From Aquibium sp. ELW1220 (GTDB lineage: Bacteria; Pseudomonadota; Alphaproteobacteria; Rhizobiales; Rhizobiaceae): a stretch of 64,000 nucleotides of DNA. The stretch covers positions 320,441 through 384,440 of the forward strand of contig NZ_JAOAOQ010000001.1 of the NCBI RefSeq assembly GCF_030398385.1. The letters are read 5' to 3'. Under the pieces are notes generated by a model that saw only the letters and a program-made list of their open reading frames with translations, did not search any database and was not told where the DNA came from. Below are positions 1 through 8,366 of the stretch, piece by piece; the first letter of the stretch is position 1, and each line of letters opens with the position of its first letter. The translations under genes were made by a program, and so were the position numbers.

Positions 1-1004
1 CCGCCGATGTCGACGAGGCGGAGCGCCTGGACAGGCTGTTCTCCGCGCTCGGCTTCCGCGTCGCCGGCAGGCACAGGACCAAGGCGGTGACGCTCTATCG
101 GCAAGGCGGCATCAACCTCGTGGTCAACACCGAGCGGGAGGGTTTCGCGCATTCCTCCGTCCTGGTGCGCGGCACCTCGGCCTATGCCGTCGGCATCCGG
201 GTCGACGACGCCCGCGCGACCGTGGCGCGGGCCCGGGCGCTCGGCGCCGAGATCTTCGAGCAGGCGCCGGCACCGGGCGGCCTGGCCATCCCGGCCATCC
301 ACGGCCTTGGCGGCGGCATCCTCTACTTCATCGACGGAACGTCCGATCTCGCCCGCGTCTGGGAGATCGAGTTCGAGCCGGTCGCGGGCGAACCGCCCGC
401 CGTCGAGGTGGGACTGACGCGCGTCGACCATGTCGCGCAGACGATGGACTACGAGGAGATGCTGAGCTGGGGGCTGTTCTACACCTCGATCTTCCGGATG
501 AAGAAGACGCCGATGGTCGATATCGTCGACCCGGCCGGGCTGGTGCGCAGCCAGGCCATCGGCAATGCCGAGGGCAGCCTCCGGCTGACGCTGAACGGCG
601 CGGAGAACCGCCGCACGCTGGCCGGCCACTTCATCGCCGAGACCTTCGGCTCGGCAATCCAGCACATCGCCTTCGCCACAGGCGACATCTTCGCCGCGGC
701 AGCTGCGCTCAAGGCGAACGGGCTCGAGCCGCTGGCGATCTCGCAGAACTACTACGACGACCTCGAAGCGCGGTTCGGCCTCGATCCCGACTTCGCCGAC
801 CGGCTACGCGACGAGAACATCCTCTACGACCGCGACGATTCAGGCGAGTATTTCCAGATCTACAGCCCGGTGGTCGGCGAGGGGTTCTTCTTCGAGGTGG
901 TGGAGCGGCGCGGCGGCTATGACGGCTATGGCGGCCCCAACGCGCCCTTCCGCATCGCCGCCCAGAAGCGGCGCATGCGCCCGAAGGGAATGCCGAGGGG
1001 ATAA
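1..1004 (+). CDS. QuiC/HPPD-like VOC-fold dioxygenase-type protein (5' end missing)
   Basis: The reading frame is open from the first base of the window, so this is the C-terminal ~333 residues of a longer protein. It carries two vicinal-oxygen-chelate halves like 4-hydroxyphenylpyruvate dioxygenase. Three metal ligands in HPPD order are visible: a His in TRVDHVAQT, a His in IQHIAFATGD and a Glu in GFFFEVVERR near the end. Bacterial bifunctional proteins of this type have an N-terminal TIM-barrel sugar-phosphate isomerase domain and act as 3-dehydroshikimate dehydratases (QuiC-type), giving protocatechuate. The N-terminal half would lie outside the window, so the choice between a QuiC-type fusion and a plain HPPD cannot be made here. 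The short C-terminal tail after the Glu ligand fits either. A shikimate dehydrogenase-like gene at 16386-17297 makes the quinate/shikimate reading attractive. The gene converges on the SDR gene with a 22-bp gap. Confidence 0.75.
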   Translation, partial: ADVDEAERLDRLFSALGFRVAGRHRTKAVTLYRQGGINLVVNTEREGFAHSSVLVRGTSAYAVGIRVDDARATVARARALGAEIFEQAPAPGGLAIPAIHGLGGGILYFIDGTSDLARVWEIEFEPVAGEPPAVEVGLTRVDHVAQTMDYEEMLSWGLFYTSIFRMKKTPMVDIVDPAGLVRSQAIGNAEGSLRLTLNGAENRRTLAGHFIAETFGSAIQHIAFATGDIFAAAAALKANGLEPLAISQNYYDDLEARFGLDPDFADRLRDENILYDRDDSGEYFQIYSPVVGEGFFFEVVERRGGYDGYGGPNAPFRIAAQKRRMRPKGMPRG

Positions 1005-1026
1005 CCCCGCCCGGGGGCGGCCATCG

Positions 1027-1773
1027 TCAGTTGAGCCCGCCGTCGGCGATGATGGTGCGGCCCGTGACCCAGCCGGCGTCGGCCGAGGCAAGGAAGGTCA
1101 CGACGCCTGCGATGTCGTCTGGCTGGCCGATGCGGCGCAGCGGCGTGGCGGCGAGGATCTGCTCGCCGCGCTCGCGCAGGATGTCTGCGGTCATGTCGGT
1201 CTCGATGACGCCGGGCGCCACCGCGTTGACGGTGATGCCGCGCGGGCCGAGTTCGCGGGCAAAGCCATGCACCAGCGTCACGACCGCGGCCTTGGAGGCC
1301 GAGTAGACCGAACTCGTCGGGATCGGGTTGAAGGCCAGCCGCGAGGCGAAATGGACGATGCGCCCGCCGGGCGAAGGCAGCAGCGGCGCGGCGGCCTGGG
1401 TGAGCATGATGGTGCCGAGCACGTTGGTGTCGAAGATCGCACGACAATGCGCCTCGTCGATCTCGGCCAGCGGCAGGTAGGGCCCGACGCCCGCGGCATT
1501 GACCAGCACGTCGAGCCGGCCAAAGGCGTCGTGTGCGCGGGTCACCATCGCCTGCGCCTGCGACGGCACGGCGACGTCGCCGGCCACCGCCACGGCGGTT
1601 CCGCCTGCCGCCACGATCTCCGCCGCCAGCGCCTCGGCGGCATCCCTGCCGGACCGGTAGCCGACCGCGACATGCGCGCCGAGGCTGCCGAAGCGGCGCG
1701 CGACGGCGGCGCCGATGCCGCGCGACCCGCCGGTGACGAGCACCGCCTTGCCCTCGAAGGACCGTTCGCTCAT
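1027..1773 (-). CDS. SDR family NAD(P)-dependent oxidoreductase (FabG-like)
   Basis: A 248-aa classical short-chain dehydrogenase/reductase of normal family length. The Rossmann dinucleotide motif TGGSRGIG is at residues 14-21 and NAAG at 92-95. The catalytic triad is Ser144 (HFAS), Tyr157 and Lys161 (YSASK). The C-terminal half has the usual PGVIETDM loop and ends in a TIIADGGLN tail. It probably oxidises or reduces a hydroxyl/keto group of a pathway intermediate; the substrate cannot be read from sequence. I chose the ATG at 1773 because the dinucleotide fold begins directly after it and a GGGAGAG ribosome site precedes it. The frame stays open further upstream, but that extension overlaps the neighbouring gene. 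It is the last gene of the TRAP/aldolase operon, 19 bp behind the flavodoxin-fold oxidoreductase. Confidence 0.9.
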   Translation of the reverse strand: MSERSFEGKAVLVTGGSRGIGAAVARRFGSLGAHVAVGYRSGRDAAEALAAEIVAAGGTAVAVAGDVAVPSQAQAMVTRAHDAFGRLDVLVNAAGVGPYLPLAEIDEAHCRAIFDTNVLGTIMLTQAAAPLLPSPGGRIVHFASRLAFNPIPTSSVYSASKAAVVTLVHGFARELGPRGITVNAVAPGVIETDMTADILRERGEQILAATPLRRIGQPDDIAGVVTFLASADAGWVTGRTIIADGGLN

Positions 1774-1792
1774 GGCAGGGCTCTCCCGTGTT

Positions 1793-2515
1793 TCATCGTG
1801 CGCCCGCCCAGGCATTGCCCGGGACGACGGCCAGCGGATCGGCGGTCTTGAGGCTGCGGTCGACAGGCTTTGCCGCAGCGGCCAGCACGCGCCGTTCCAG
1901 ATCGTCGAGATAGGCGGCGCGCCCGGCCGCGTCGACGCGCGGCGCGCCGTAGGCGACGAAGGGTGCTTCCACCTCGTAGCCCATGTATTCGAGCCCGAGA
2001 TGCTGGATCTGCCACAGCACCTGTCGCTCCAGTTCGCCATAGACGGCGCCGGCGCCGAAGCGGGCGGTCGTCCCGCCGGTGGTCATCGACACCATCGCGC
2101 GCCGGCCGCGGAACACGCCGGTTTCGAAGCGCAGCCCGTCGGCGTAGCCGACGCCGTAGGCGAAGACCCGCTCGCCCCAGCCCTTCAGGATCGCCGGCAC
2201 GCCGCCCCACCAGAGCGGGAACTGCAGGATGAGAAGATCGGCCGCGTCGACGCGGGCCTGCTCGCGCGCGAGTTCCGCGCTGAAGCCGCCATGGCGCGCG
2301 GCATGCGCCTGTTCGGTCTGGTAGTGGAAGCGGTCGGAGTCGGCGACCGTGGTGAAGTCGTGGCGTCCGGCGACCGGATCGAAGCCCTCACCGTAGAGGT
2401 CCGACACGGTGACGTCGTGGCCTGCCGCCGTCAGCGCGTCCCGCGCGCGGGCGCAGAGCGCGGCGTTGAAGGATTTCGGCTCCGGATGGGCGTAGACGAT
2501 CAGGACGTTGGTCAT
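1793..2515 (-). CDS. NAD(P)H-dependent oxidoreductase, flavodoxin-like fold (NQO/MdaB type)
   Basis: A 240-aa protein with the FMN/FAD-binding pattern of the flavodoxin_2 family: VLIVYAHPEPKSF at the N-terminus and QFPLWWGGVPAILKGW in the middle, followed by the aromatic-rich GVGYADGLRF segment. Family members are cytosolic two-electron quinone or nitro reductases (NQO1, MdaB, KefF). Length and motif order fit well. The start at 2515 directly precedes the first beta strand; the extra 24 codons upstream in frame overlap the preceding gene. In the operon it may re-oxidise NAD(P)H or detoxify quinones formed from an aromatic substrate, which is inference from context only. It is 22 bp behind the beta-keto acid cleavage gene and 19 bp before the SDR gene. 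Confidence 0.88.
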   Translation of the reverse strand: MTNVLIVYAHPEPKSFNAALCARARDALTAAGHDVTVSDLYGEGFDPVAGRHDFTTVADSDRFHYQTEQAHAARHGGFSAELAREQARVDAADLLILQFPLWWGGVPAILKGWGERVFAYGVGYADGLRFETGVFRGRRAMVSMTTGGTTARFGAGAVYGELERQVLWQIQHLGLEYMGYEVEAPFVAYGAPRVDAAGRAAYLDDLERRVLAAAAKPVDRSLKTADPLAVVPGNAWAGAR

Positions 2516-2537
2516 GCGGTTTTCCCGGGCCTCTTTC

Positions 2538-3467
2538 CTAGAAAGCGACCTTGTCGGCGCCCTTGAGCTGGAGGATTTCGCGCGCATCGGCCGGCGTGGC
2601 GACCTCCAGGCCGAGCCCTTCGATGAGGCCGCGCACGATGCGTACCTGCTCGGCGTTCGAGGTGGCCATCCCGCCGTGACCGGCCCAGAGCGAATCCTCC
2701 AGCCCGACGCGCACGTTGCCGCCCAGGGTGATCGCCTGCGCGGCGATCCGCATCTGGTTGGCGCCGGCGCCGAGCACCGACCAGGCGTACGCGTCGCCGA
2801 ACAGCCGGTCGGCGGTGCGCTTCATGTGCGCCACGTCCTCGGCATGCGCGCCGATGCCGCCGAGGATGCCGAAGACGCTCTGGACGAAGAACGGCGGCTT
2901 CACCAGGCCGCGGTCGACGAAATGGGCGAGCGTGTAGAGGTGGCCGATGTCGTAGCACTCTATCTCGAAGCGGGTGCCGTTCTCCGCGCAGGTCGTGAGG
3001 ATGTTCTCGATGTCGGCGAAGGTGTTCTTGAAGATGCGGTCGCGCGAGCCTTCCAGGTAGGGCCGCTCCCAGTCGTGCCTGAATTCCTTGAAGCGGCCGA
3101 GCATCGGGTAGAGGCCGAAGTTCATCGAGCCCATGTTGAGCGAGGCGACCTCCGGCTTGAAGGTGGCCACCGGCTGCAGCCGCTCCTCGATCGTCATCGT
3201 CGAGGCACCGCCGGTGGTGATGTTCACCACGCAGTCGGAGCGCTGCTTGATGACCCTCAGGAACGGCTCGAAGGCGGCCGGCGACTGGTCGGGCAGGCCG
3301 TTCTCGGGGTTGCGCGCATGCAGGTGCACGACCGCTGCGCCCGCCTCCGCGGCGCCGATCGCCGCGTCCGCGATCTCTTCCGCCGTGACGGGCAGGTGCG
3401 GCGACATCGATGGGGTGTGGATCGACCCCGTCACCGCGCAGGTGATGATGACCTTGCGTCTCGCCAT
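2538..3467 (-). CDS. Beta-keto acid cleavage enzyme (BKACE, 3-keto-5-aminohexanoate cleavage family)
   Basis: A 309-aa TIM-barrel protein of the BKACE family (formerly DUF849). Visible hallmarks are the opening VIITCAVTGSIHTPSMSPHL, the zinc-binding pair His48/His50 in VVHLHARNP, and the repeated Gly/Asn-rich strands (TTGGAST, SLNMGSMNFG). Characterised members condense a beta-keto acid with acetyl-CoA, releasing acetoacetate and a new CoA ester; Kce does this in lysine fermentation. The specific keto acid here is unknown. The ATG at 3467 is preceded by a strong AGGGAGG ribosome site. In this operon it sits after an HpcH-type aldolase and a DUF6282 protein. That suggests a chain in which a keto acid is formed and then cleaved to CoA products. 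Confidence 0.9.
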   Translation of the reverse strand: MARRKVIITCAVTGSIHTPSMSPHLPVTAEEIADAAIGAAEAGAAVVHLHARNPENGLPDQSPAAFEPFLRVIKQRSDCVVNITTGGASTMTIEERLQPVATFKPEVASLNMGSMNFGLYPMLGRFKEFRHDWERPYLEGSRDRIFKNTFADIENILTTCAENGTRFEIECYDIGHLYTLAHFVDRGLVKPPFFVQSVFGILGGIGAHAEDVAHMKRTADRLFGDAYAWSVLGAGANQMRIAAQAITLGGNVRVGLEDSLWAGHGGMATSNAEQVRIVRGLIEGLGLEVATPADAREILQLKGADKVAF

Positions 3468-3495
3468 GGCTGGCCTCCCTTGTCGAACGCGCGTC

Positions 3496-4440
3496 TCAGA
3501 CCGCGAGGTTGAGCAGCTTCGACGCGTTGGTGGAAATGATGGTCCGGATGTCGGCCTTCGGCACCTGGTGGTCGAGCAGGTCCGAGACGATCTGGCGATA
3601 GCCGTCGACCGGCTTCGGCGCCTGGGTGAGGCCGAGGTCGGAGCCGAGCACGGTGCGGTCGACACCGGCGACCTCCATCATGTGGATCAGGTCCGTCGTC
3701 TCGTGCTGCTTGGCGCGGCTCGGCACGAACATGCAGATCGAGTGCTCCATGTAGGCGCCGAGCGAGACCAGGCCGCGGATGTCCTCGTCGGAACAGCCGA
3801 TGATGTAGCTCGGGTGGTTGACAAGCATCTTGGTGACGCCGCGCCGCTTCGCCTCCTCGAAGAGGATGAAGAGTTCCGAGACGTGCAGATGGCCGCCGGC
3901 CAGGATGATGTCGCCCTCGGCGATCAGGTCGCAGATCTGCTTCGCTTCGTCGATCAGCCGGCCATTGGCGTCGAGCACGGTGAGCGGGATCGGCGGCAGC
4001 ATCGGCTTGGCCGTCTTCGGGAAGCTCTTGGCCGCATAGGCCTCGATGTGGTTCTTCGCCGCGAAGGTGGGGAACCAGACGATCTTGCCGCCGAGCTTGA
4101 TGGAATGGTCGACGGCATGCGGGTTGATGCCGCCCGACGCGTTGTTCAGCGCCACGCCCGAGTAGAGCTCGATCGGCGCGTCGGGATAGATGTCCTTCAG
4201 CACCGCGCAGTGCGGCATGCCGACATAGTAGTGGTCCTTGTAGAGCAGTGCCTTGAAGCCGGCGTCGAGGGCCATCTGGAAGGCCTCGTGGTGGCCGAGG
4301 ATGCGCGGCATGGCGGCGGGGCCGGAGTGGCAGTGCAGGTCGACGGCGTCGACGAGCAGTTCGGCGACCTCCGCCGCGCGCGCCGGCTGCATCGGCTCGA
4401 GCGGGACGATGGTGGGATAGGCGGTGGTGCTGTCGGCCAT
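3496..4440 (-). CDS. DUF6282 family amidohydrolase-like protein
   Basis: A 314-aa protein resembling metal-dependent amidohydrolases. Near the N-terminus it has the metal-ligand pattern DLHCHSGP with His36 and His38. Later it has conserved His/Asp positions, such as the strands ILAGGHLHVSE, MLVNHPSYIIG and VLGSDLGLTQ, which are typical of a TIM-barrel hydrolase or lactonase. Members are annotated only as DUF6282, and I know of no assigned reaction; a hydrolytic or decarboxylating step on a cyclic or lactone intermediate is plausible. The ATG at 4440 follows an in-frame extension that overlaps the aldolase gene, so the shorter form is chosen. It lies 29 bp from the aldolase gene and 28 bp from the BKACE gene, all on one strand. 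Confidence 0.82.
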   Translation of the reverse strand: MADSTTAYPTIVPLEPMQPARAAEVAELLVDAVDLHCHSGPAAMPRILGHHEAFQMALDAGFKALLYKDHYYVGMPHCAVLKDIYPDAPIELYSGVALNNASGGINPHAVDHSIKLGGKIVWFPTFAAKNHIEAYAAKSFPKTAKPMLPPIPLTVLDANGRLIDEAKQICDLIAEGDIILAGGHLHVSELFILFEEAKRRGVTKMLVNHPSYIIGCSDEDIRGLVSLGAYMEHSICMFVPSRAKQHETTDLIHMMEVAGVDRTVLGSDLGLTQAPKPVDGYRQIVSDLLDHQVPKADIRTIISTNASKLLNLAV

Positions 4441-4469
4441 GGTCTCGGTTCCTTTCCTCGTGTCGTTCG

Positions 4470-5252
4470 TCAGGCGCCGAGCGCCCGCATGTCGCCATAG
4501 AGGCGCGACGCGGCCTGGCGCATGAATCCCTGGTCGGAGGCGACGATGAAGGTGGTCGCGCCCCGTTCGCGGAAGCCGGCGGCCTCCTGCGGATTGGCCA
4601 CCATCACGGCGACCGGCTTGCCGGCCTTGCTTGCGGCGGCGAGGATCACGTCGCAGGCCGCGCGGACTTCCGGCGCGTCCATCGAGGCCGCGCCGAGCGC
4701 CACCGTCAGGTCGCCGCGCCCGATGAAGACGCCGTCCAGTCCTTCGGTCGCCACGATCGCGTCGATGTCGTCGAGCGCTTCCGGATCCTCGATCATGGCG
4801 ATGAAGGTGACGGACCGGTCCTGCCGGTCGACATGGTCCCACAGACCGACGGCGCCGAAGCCGCCCGCCCGGGTGGTGTTGGAAAAGCCGCGACTGCCGC
4901 CGCGATAGCGGCAGGCGGCGGCGATCTCGCGCGCCTTGGCGGCCGAGGAGACGTGCGGCACCATCACGCCGGTCGCGCCGTCGTCGAGGACGGCGAGGAT
5001 CTTGGACGGCGTCGGCTCGGCCACCCGCACGATGCCGGCGGTTCCGGAGGCGCGCGCGGCGAGCAGGGCGCCGTCGATCGTCACCCGGTCCCAGGGGGCG
5101 TGCTCCTCGTCGAGGATGACGAATTCGAAGCCGATCTGGCCGAGGATCTCGACCGGATGGGTCGCGGGCGTCTTGATGAAGGTGCCGACCAGCAGGTCGC
5201 CGGCGAGGAAGCGCTGGCGGAAGCTCGGGTTCGGGGCGGGGGTGGCTGTCAT
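4470..5252 (-). CDS. HpcH/HpaI family aldolase
   Basis: A 260-aa class II pyruvate-type aldolase of usual length. The family signatures are FVILDEEHAPWD (His51 near the active site), VMVPHVSSAAKAREI, a metal-binding Glu in FIAMIEDPEAL and GVFIGRGDLTVALG with the metal Asp. Relatives such as HpcH and 2-keto-3-deoxy-sugar-acid aldolases split 4-hydroxy-2-keto acids to pyruvate and an aldehyde. The exact substrate is not readable here. Translation starts at the ATG at 5252, followed by MTATPAPNPSFRQRFLAGD. It lies 37 bp behind the TRAP large permease, so an imported acid is probably cleaved after processing by neighbouring enzymes. Confidence 0.92.
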   Translation of the reverse strand: MTATPAPNPSFRQRFLAGDLLVGTFIKTPATHPVEILGQIGFEFVILDEEHAPWDRVTIDGALLAARASGTAGIVRVAEPTPSKILAVLDDGATGVMVPHVSSAAKAREIAAACRYRGGSRGFSNTTRAGGFGAVGLWDHVDRQDRSVTFIAMIEDPEALDDIDAIVATEGLDGVFIGRGDLTVALGAASMDAPEVRAACDVILAAASKAGKPVAVMVANPQEAAGFRERGATTFIVASDQGFMRQAASRLYGDMRALGA

Positions 5253-5289
5253 GGTATGTCTTTCGCGGTTCGGACGGTCATCGGGGGCT

Positions 5290-6564
5290 TCACGGCAGCA
5301 TGGCGTGCGGCAGGGCGAGCGAGATCATCGGGATGGCGGCGACGAGGAAGAGCACGAACAGGCAGATGCCGATGAGCGGCATGGCCTCCTTCGCCACCGC
5401 GGTCAGCGGCTGGCCCGAAGTGGCGCAGACGATGAACAGCAGGATGCCGACAGGCGGCGTCGCCATGCCGATCACCACGTTGAGCACGACCATCACGCCG
5501 AACTGCACCGGGTCCATGCCGATGATCTTCAGGAACTGCATCAGGATCGGCATCGTCAGGATGAGGATCGAGATCGGCTCGAGGAACATGCCGAGGATCA
5601 GGAGCACGATGTTCAGCATGATCAGGATGACGAGCGGGTTGTCGCTGATCGACAGCACCGCCGACGCAATCGTCGCCGGCACCTGCTCGAGCGTAAAGAC
5701 GAAGGCGACGATGCTCGCCATCGCGGTGATGAACAGGATCGCCGAACTGGCGAGCGTGGTGGCGATCATCGCCTCCCAGACGCGCGAGACGGTGAGGTCG
5801 CGGTAGATGAAGCCGATGACGAGGGCATAGATGACGGCGACCGCAGCCGCCTCCGTCGGGGTGAAGATGCCGGCCTTGATGCCGACGACGATGATCAGCG
5901 GCAGGACGAGGGCCGGCAGCGTCCGCAGCGTCGCCGCGCGGCGCTCCGCCCAGTCCATCTTCTCCGTCACCGGAAACCCGTCGCGCCGCGCCCGCCATGT
6001 GGCATAGATCAGCAGGCCGAGCACGATGAGGATGCCCGGCGCGACGCCGGCAAGGAAGAGCTGGCCGATCGAGGCGCCCGACAGCACCCCGTAGACGATC
6101 ATGGTGATCGAGGGCGGGATGATCGGGCCGACCACGGCGCTGACGCCGATGAGTGCCGCGGCGTAGGCGGGCGGGATGCCCTGGCGCCGCATGGCCGGGA
6201 TGAGGATCGAACCGAGCGCCGAAGCCTCGGCCGTCGCGCTGCCCGAGATGCCGGCGAAGAAGCCGGCCGACAGCACCGTGACCGACGACATGCCGCCTTT
6301 GCGGTGGCCGACCATGGCGCGGGCGAAGCCGACGATGCGATCGGTGATGCCGCCGACGTTCATCAGCATGCCGGCGAGCAGGAAGAGCGGGATGGTGAGC
6401 AGGATGAACTGGTCGACGCCGGCCATCATGCGCTGCGGCAGGGCGAGGATCACGCCGCCATTGCCGGAGAAATAGAGATAGCCCATGCCGCCCACGCCGA
6501 GCGCCAGGGCGATGGGGACGCCGGTGACGAGGAGCAGGAAGAAGGCGCCGAAGAAGCTGCCCAT
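5290..6564 (-). CDS. dctM: TRAP transporter large permease (DctM type)
   Basis: A 424-aa, very hydrophobic protein predicted to have about a dozen membrane helices, the size expected of DctM. Family landmarks include the N-terminal FFLLLVTGVPIALALG, the ISGSATAEASALG and PIIPPSITMIVYG loops, and the C-terminal MATPPVGILLF segment. Together with DctQ it forms the inner-membrane part of a sodium-driven tripartite importer that receives substrate from DctP. A GGGAG ribosome site precedes the ATG at 6564. The small-permease stop codon is only 4 bp upstream, so the two are likely translated together. Confidence 0.95.
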   Translation of the reverse strand: MGSFFGAFFLLLVTGVPIALALGVGGMGYLYFSGNGGVILALPQRMMAGVDQFILLTIPLFLLAGMLMNVGGITDRIVGFARAMVGHRKGGMSSVTVLSAGFFAGISGSATAEASALGSILIPAMRRQGIPPAYAAALIGVSAVVGPIIPPSITMIVYGVLSGASIGQLFLAGVAPGILIVLGLLIYATWRARRDGFPVTEKMDWAERRAATLRTLPALVLPLIIVVGIKAGIFTPTEAAAVAVIYALVIGFIYRDLTVSRVWEAMIATTLASSAILFITAMASIVAFVFTLEQVPATIASAVLSISDNPLVILIMLNIVLLILGMFLEPISILILTMPILMQFLKIIGMDPVQFGVMVVLNVVIGMATPPVGILLFIVCATSGQPLTAVAKEAMPLIGICLFVLFLVAAIPMISLALPHAMLP

Positions 6565-6568
6565 GGCG

Positions 6569-7141
6569 CTATTCTCCCTGCGGATGGAGCGTCGAGGGCG
6601 CAGCGCGACCGGCCCGGACGTCGAGCGCGTCGCCGACGATCGAGGCCAGCACGTGCAGGGAAAGCAGCGCCGAGCCGACGCAGACGGAGACGTAGACCCA
6701 GAAGACCGAGACGCCCAGTCCCTCGCCGGTGACCGACATCCAGATGAAGTCGACGGCCGGGATCACCTGGTTCTGGAACCGCGAGGCATAGTCGTAGCCG
6801 TTGACGGCCATCAGCCAGAGGAAGGCGATCACCGGGATGCTGACCAGGATCTTCAGAGCGAGGCGCAGCTTCGGCGTGAGCAGTTCGGGCAGGACGTCGA
6901 CGGCGACGAGCTCGCCGCGCTGGTAGGCAAGTCCGACGAAGAGGAAGGTCTGCCAGACCAGCAGCACGCGGCAGAGTTCCTCGGCCCAGATCAGCGAGGC
7001 GTTGAAGAGGTAGCGGGCGACGACCTGCGCCGTCATGATGACGACGATCGTCAGCATGGACGTCCCCGCGAGGACGCGCATGGAGCGCATGTACCAGCCG
7101 ACGGGGCCGGTTCGCGCGGCGGCGTGATGCTCGATCGTCAT
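6569..7141 (-). CDS. dctQ: TRAP transporter small permease (DctQ type)
   Basis: A 190-aa membrane protein with four hydrophobic helices in the typical DctQ arrangement: VLAGTSMLTIVVIMTAQVVA, WAEELCRVLLVWQTF (the conserved WxEE region), ILVSIPVIAFLWLMAV and a last helix around residues 140-165. It partners the DctM protein directly downstream. A 9-bp-stem hairpin lies in the 78-bp gap to the upstream dctP gene. This arrangement usually lets the binding protein be made in excess of the permease. Confidence 0.93.
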   Translation of the reverse strand: MTIEHHAAARTGPVGWYMRSMRVLAGTSMLTIVVIMTAQVVARYLFNASLIWAEELCRVLLVWQTFLFVGLAYQRGELVAVDVLPELLTPKLRLALKILVSIPVIAFLWLMAVNGYDYASRFQNQVIPAVDFIWMSVTGEGLGVSVFWVYVSVCVGSALLSLHVLASIVGDALDVRAGRAAPSTLHPQGE

Positions 7142-7169
7142 GCCTGTTCCTGGGCGCGCGGGATGGAGC

Positions 7170-7191
7170 GGCCGGCGCGGAGGCGCCGGCC
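7170..7191 (-). terminator. Intercistronic stem-loop between dctP and dctQ
   Basis: A perfect inverted repeat with 9-bp arms GGCCGGCGC/GCGCCGGCC and a 4-nt loop, located in the short gap between the binding-protein gene and the small permease. There is no T-run. It is therefore more likely an attenuator or mRNA-stabilising hairpin than a full terminator. A comparable hairpin sits at the same place in the second TRAP operon (15258-15295). Confidence 0.55.
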
Positions 7192-7219
7192 ATCGGGGCG
7201 GGTGCGGTTTGGGGTCCGC

Positions 7220-8224
7220 CTAGGCCGAGGCGCGCGCCGCCGCCACGAACTCGCCGATCAGCGGCGACTTGGCGCTCCACTGCTCGACGATCGGCGTGAC
7301 CTTGTCCTGCATCTCGGCGAGACTCGCCAGCTCGTGGATCTCGACACCCTTGGCGCGCAGCTCGTCACGGCCGGTGAGGTCCTGGTTCCTGGTGTAGGCG
7401 AGGGTGGGCGCGATCGAATCGCGGCCCGCCTGGCGCATCGCCTGCTGGATCTCGGTCGGCAGGCCGTCGAAGAAGGCCTTGTTCACCGCAATCACGTTGT
7501 GCCACGGGTAGTGCCCGGTGAGGGTGAAGTTCTTGCCGACCTCCCAGAGATTCTCGCCGAGCATCGAGGAGACGTTGATCTCCACCGCATCGATGACCTT
7601 GGTCTCCAGCGCGCCGTAGACCTCGCCGTAGGGCAGGCCGACCGGCGCCGTGCCGACCGTCTCCCAGATCGCCTTGTGCAGCGGCACGGGCACGATGCGG
7701 GTCTTCAGGCCCGCGAAGTCGGCCACCGATGTCACCGGCTTGCCGGCGGAGAGGAAGTGCCTCTGGCCGATGTCGGTTGTCTGCAGGCCGATCAGTCCGC
7801 CGGGGGCGAGGTCGTCGAGGATCTGCTGGCCGATGTCGCTCGTGGCGAGTTTCTCGAAGTGGTCGTAATCCTTGATCAGGAAGGGAAGCTGGTAGGCGTC
7901 GAGCGCCGCGCGCCCCGTCACCAGCGGAAAGAGCACGCCCGACGAACCGCACAGTTCGTTGGTGCCAGCGACCGCCGATTCGAGGTTCTGCTTGTCGTCG
8001 CCGAGCTGCCGGTTCGGGAAGATGGTGATGTTGGTCGCGCCGGGCACGAGCGCCTCGAGCGCCTTCTTGAACTCCACGGCCGCGATGTGGCCGGGGTGGA
8101 TCTCGTTTGCCGCATGGGCCAGCCGCATGTTGACCGGCGCGGCACGCGCAATGCTGGGCATTGCCAGCGATGCGCCGATGCCGGCGGCATAGCCGAAGAC
8201 TTCCCGTCGAGTAACCATAGGCAT
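7220..8224 (-). CDS. dctP: TRAP transporter substrate-binding protein (DctP family)
   Basis: A 334-aa periplasmic binding protein. The N-terminus MPMVTRREVFGYAAGIGASL carries twin arginines before a hydrophobic stretch ending in ARA, so Tat export is possible. The mature part has the DctP family hallmarks: MRLAHAANEIHPGH, LQTTDIGQRHFLSAGKPV, the conserved substrate-carboxylate Arg region LKTRIVPVPL and the VYGALETKVIDAVE strand. I chose the ATG at 8224 because a GGGAGG site lies 7 bp upstream; the second ATG at 8218 is also possible. It is the first gene of the eight-gene minus operon. Its promoter region is shared with the cupin gene on the other strand. The ligand is unknown; most family members bind carboxylates. 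Confidence 0.93.
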   Translation of the reverse strand: MPMVTRREVFGYAAGIGASLAMPSIARAAPVNMRLAHAANEIHPGHIAAVEFKKALEALVPGATNITIFPNRQLGDDKQNLESAVAGTNELCGSSGVLFPLVTGRAALDAYQLPFLIKDYDHFEKLATSDIGQQILDDLAPGGLIGLQTTDIGQRHFLSAGKPVTSVADFAGLKTRIVPVPLHKAIWETVGTAPVGLPYGEVYGALETKVIDAVEINVSSMLGENLWEVGKNFTLTGHYPWHNVIAVNKAFFDGLPTEIQQAMRQAGRDSIAPTLAYTRNQDLTGRDELRAKGVEIHELASLAEMQDKVTPIVEQWSAKSPLIGEFVAAARASA

Positions 8225-8247
8225 ATCCTCTCCTCCCACGATCGTTT

Positions 8248-8261
8248 CGTTCTACAGAACG
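8248..8261. promoter_or_regulatory. Operator-like palindrome before dctP
   Basis: CGTTCT and AGAACG arms around a 2-bp centre, placed just downstream of a predicted minus-strand promoter and upstream of dctP. It resembles, in arm sequence and size, the palindrome at 8367-8383 on the other side of this divergent region. The IclR-family gene at 9352 is the obvious candidate regulator, but that link is inferred. Confidence 0.5.
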
Positions 8262-8271
8262 TCGTTCCGAT

Positions 8272-8301
8272 AATGATCCGACGAGTTCCAGTCCCTGTCA
8301 A
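8272..8301 (-). promoter_or_regulatory. Predicted promoter of the dctP-SDR operon
   Basis: On the minus strand a perfect TTGACA -35 box (8296-8301) is followed after 18 bp by ATCATT (8272-8277) as a -10. The operator-like palindrome at 8248-8261 would cover the start of transcription. The -10 match is only moderate. Confidence 0.5.
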
Positions 8302-8326
8302 GAACGGGCATCGGGAAAATGTCGTC

Positions 8327-8356
8327 TTGACATACAGGATGCGGATATCCGTAAAT
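8327..8356 (+). promoter_or_regulatory. Predicted promoter of the cupin gene
   Basis: TTGACA at 8327-8332 is followed, 17-18 bp later, by an AT-rich GTAAAT hexamer. The spacer contains a perfect 10-bp palindrome CGGATATCCG (8342-8351). The GTTCCG palindrome at 8367-8383 lies just past the -10, a typical repressor position. Confidence 0.45.
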
Positions 8357-8366
8357 GCAGAACGAT

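Noticed and set aside
1005-1020. GC palindrome between the convergent QuiC-like and SDR genes as a terminator
   Set aside because: Stem has almost no loop and no T-run; could be chance in GC-rich DNA.
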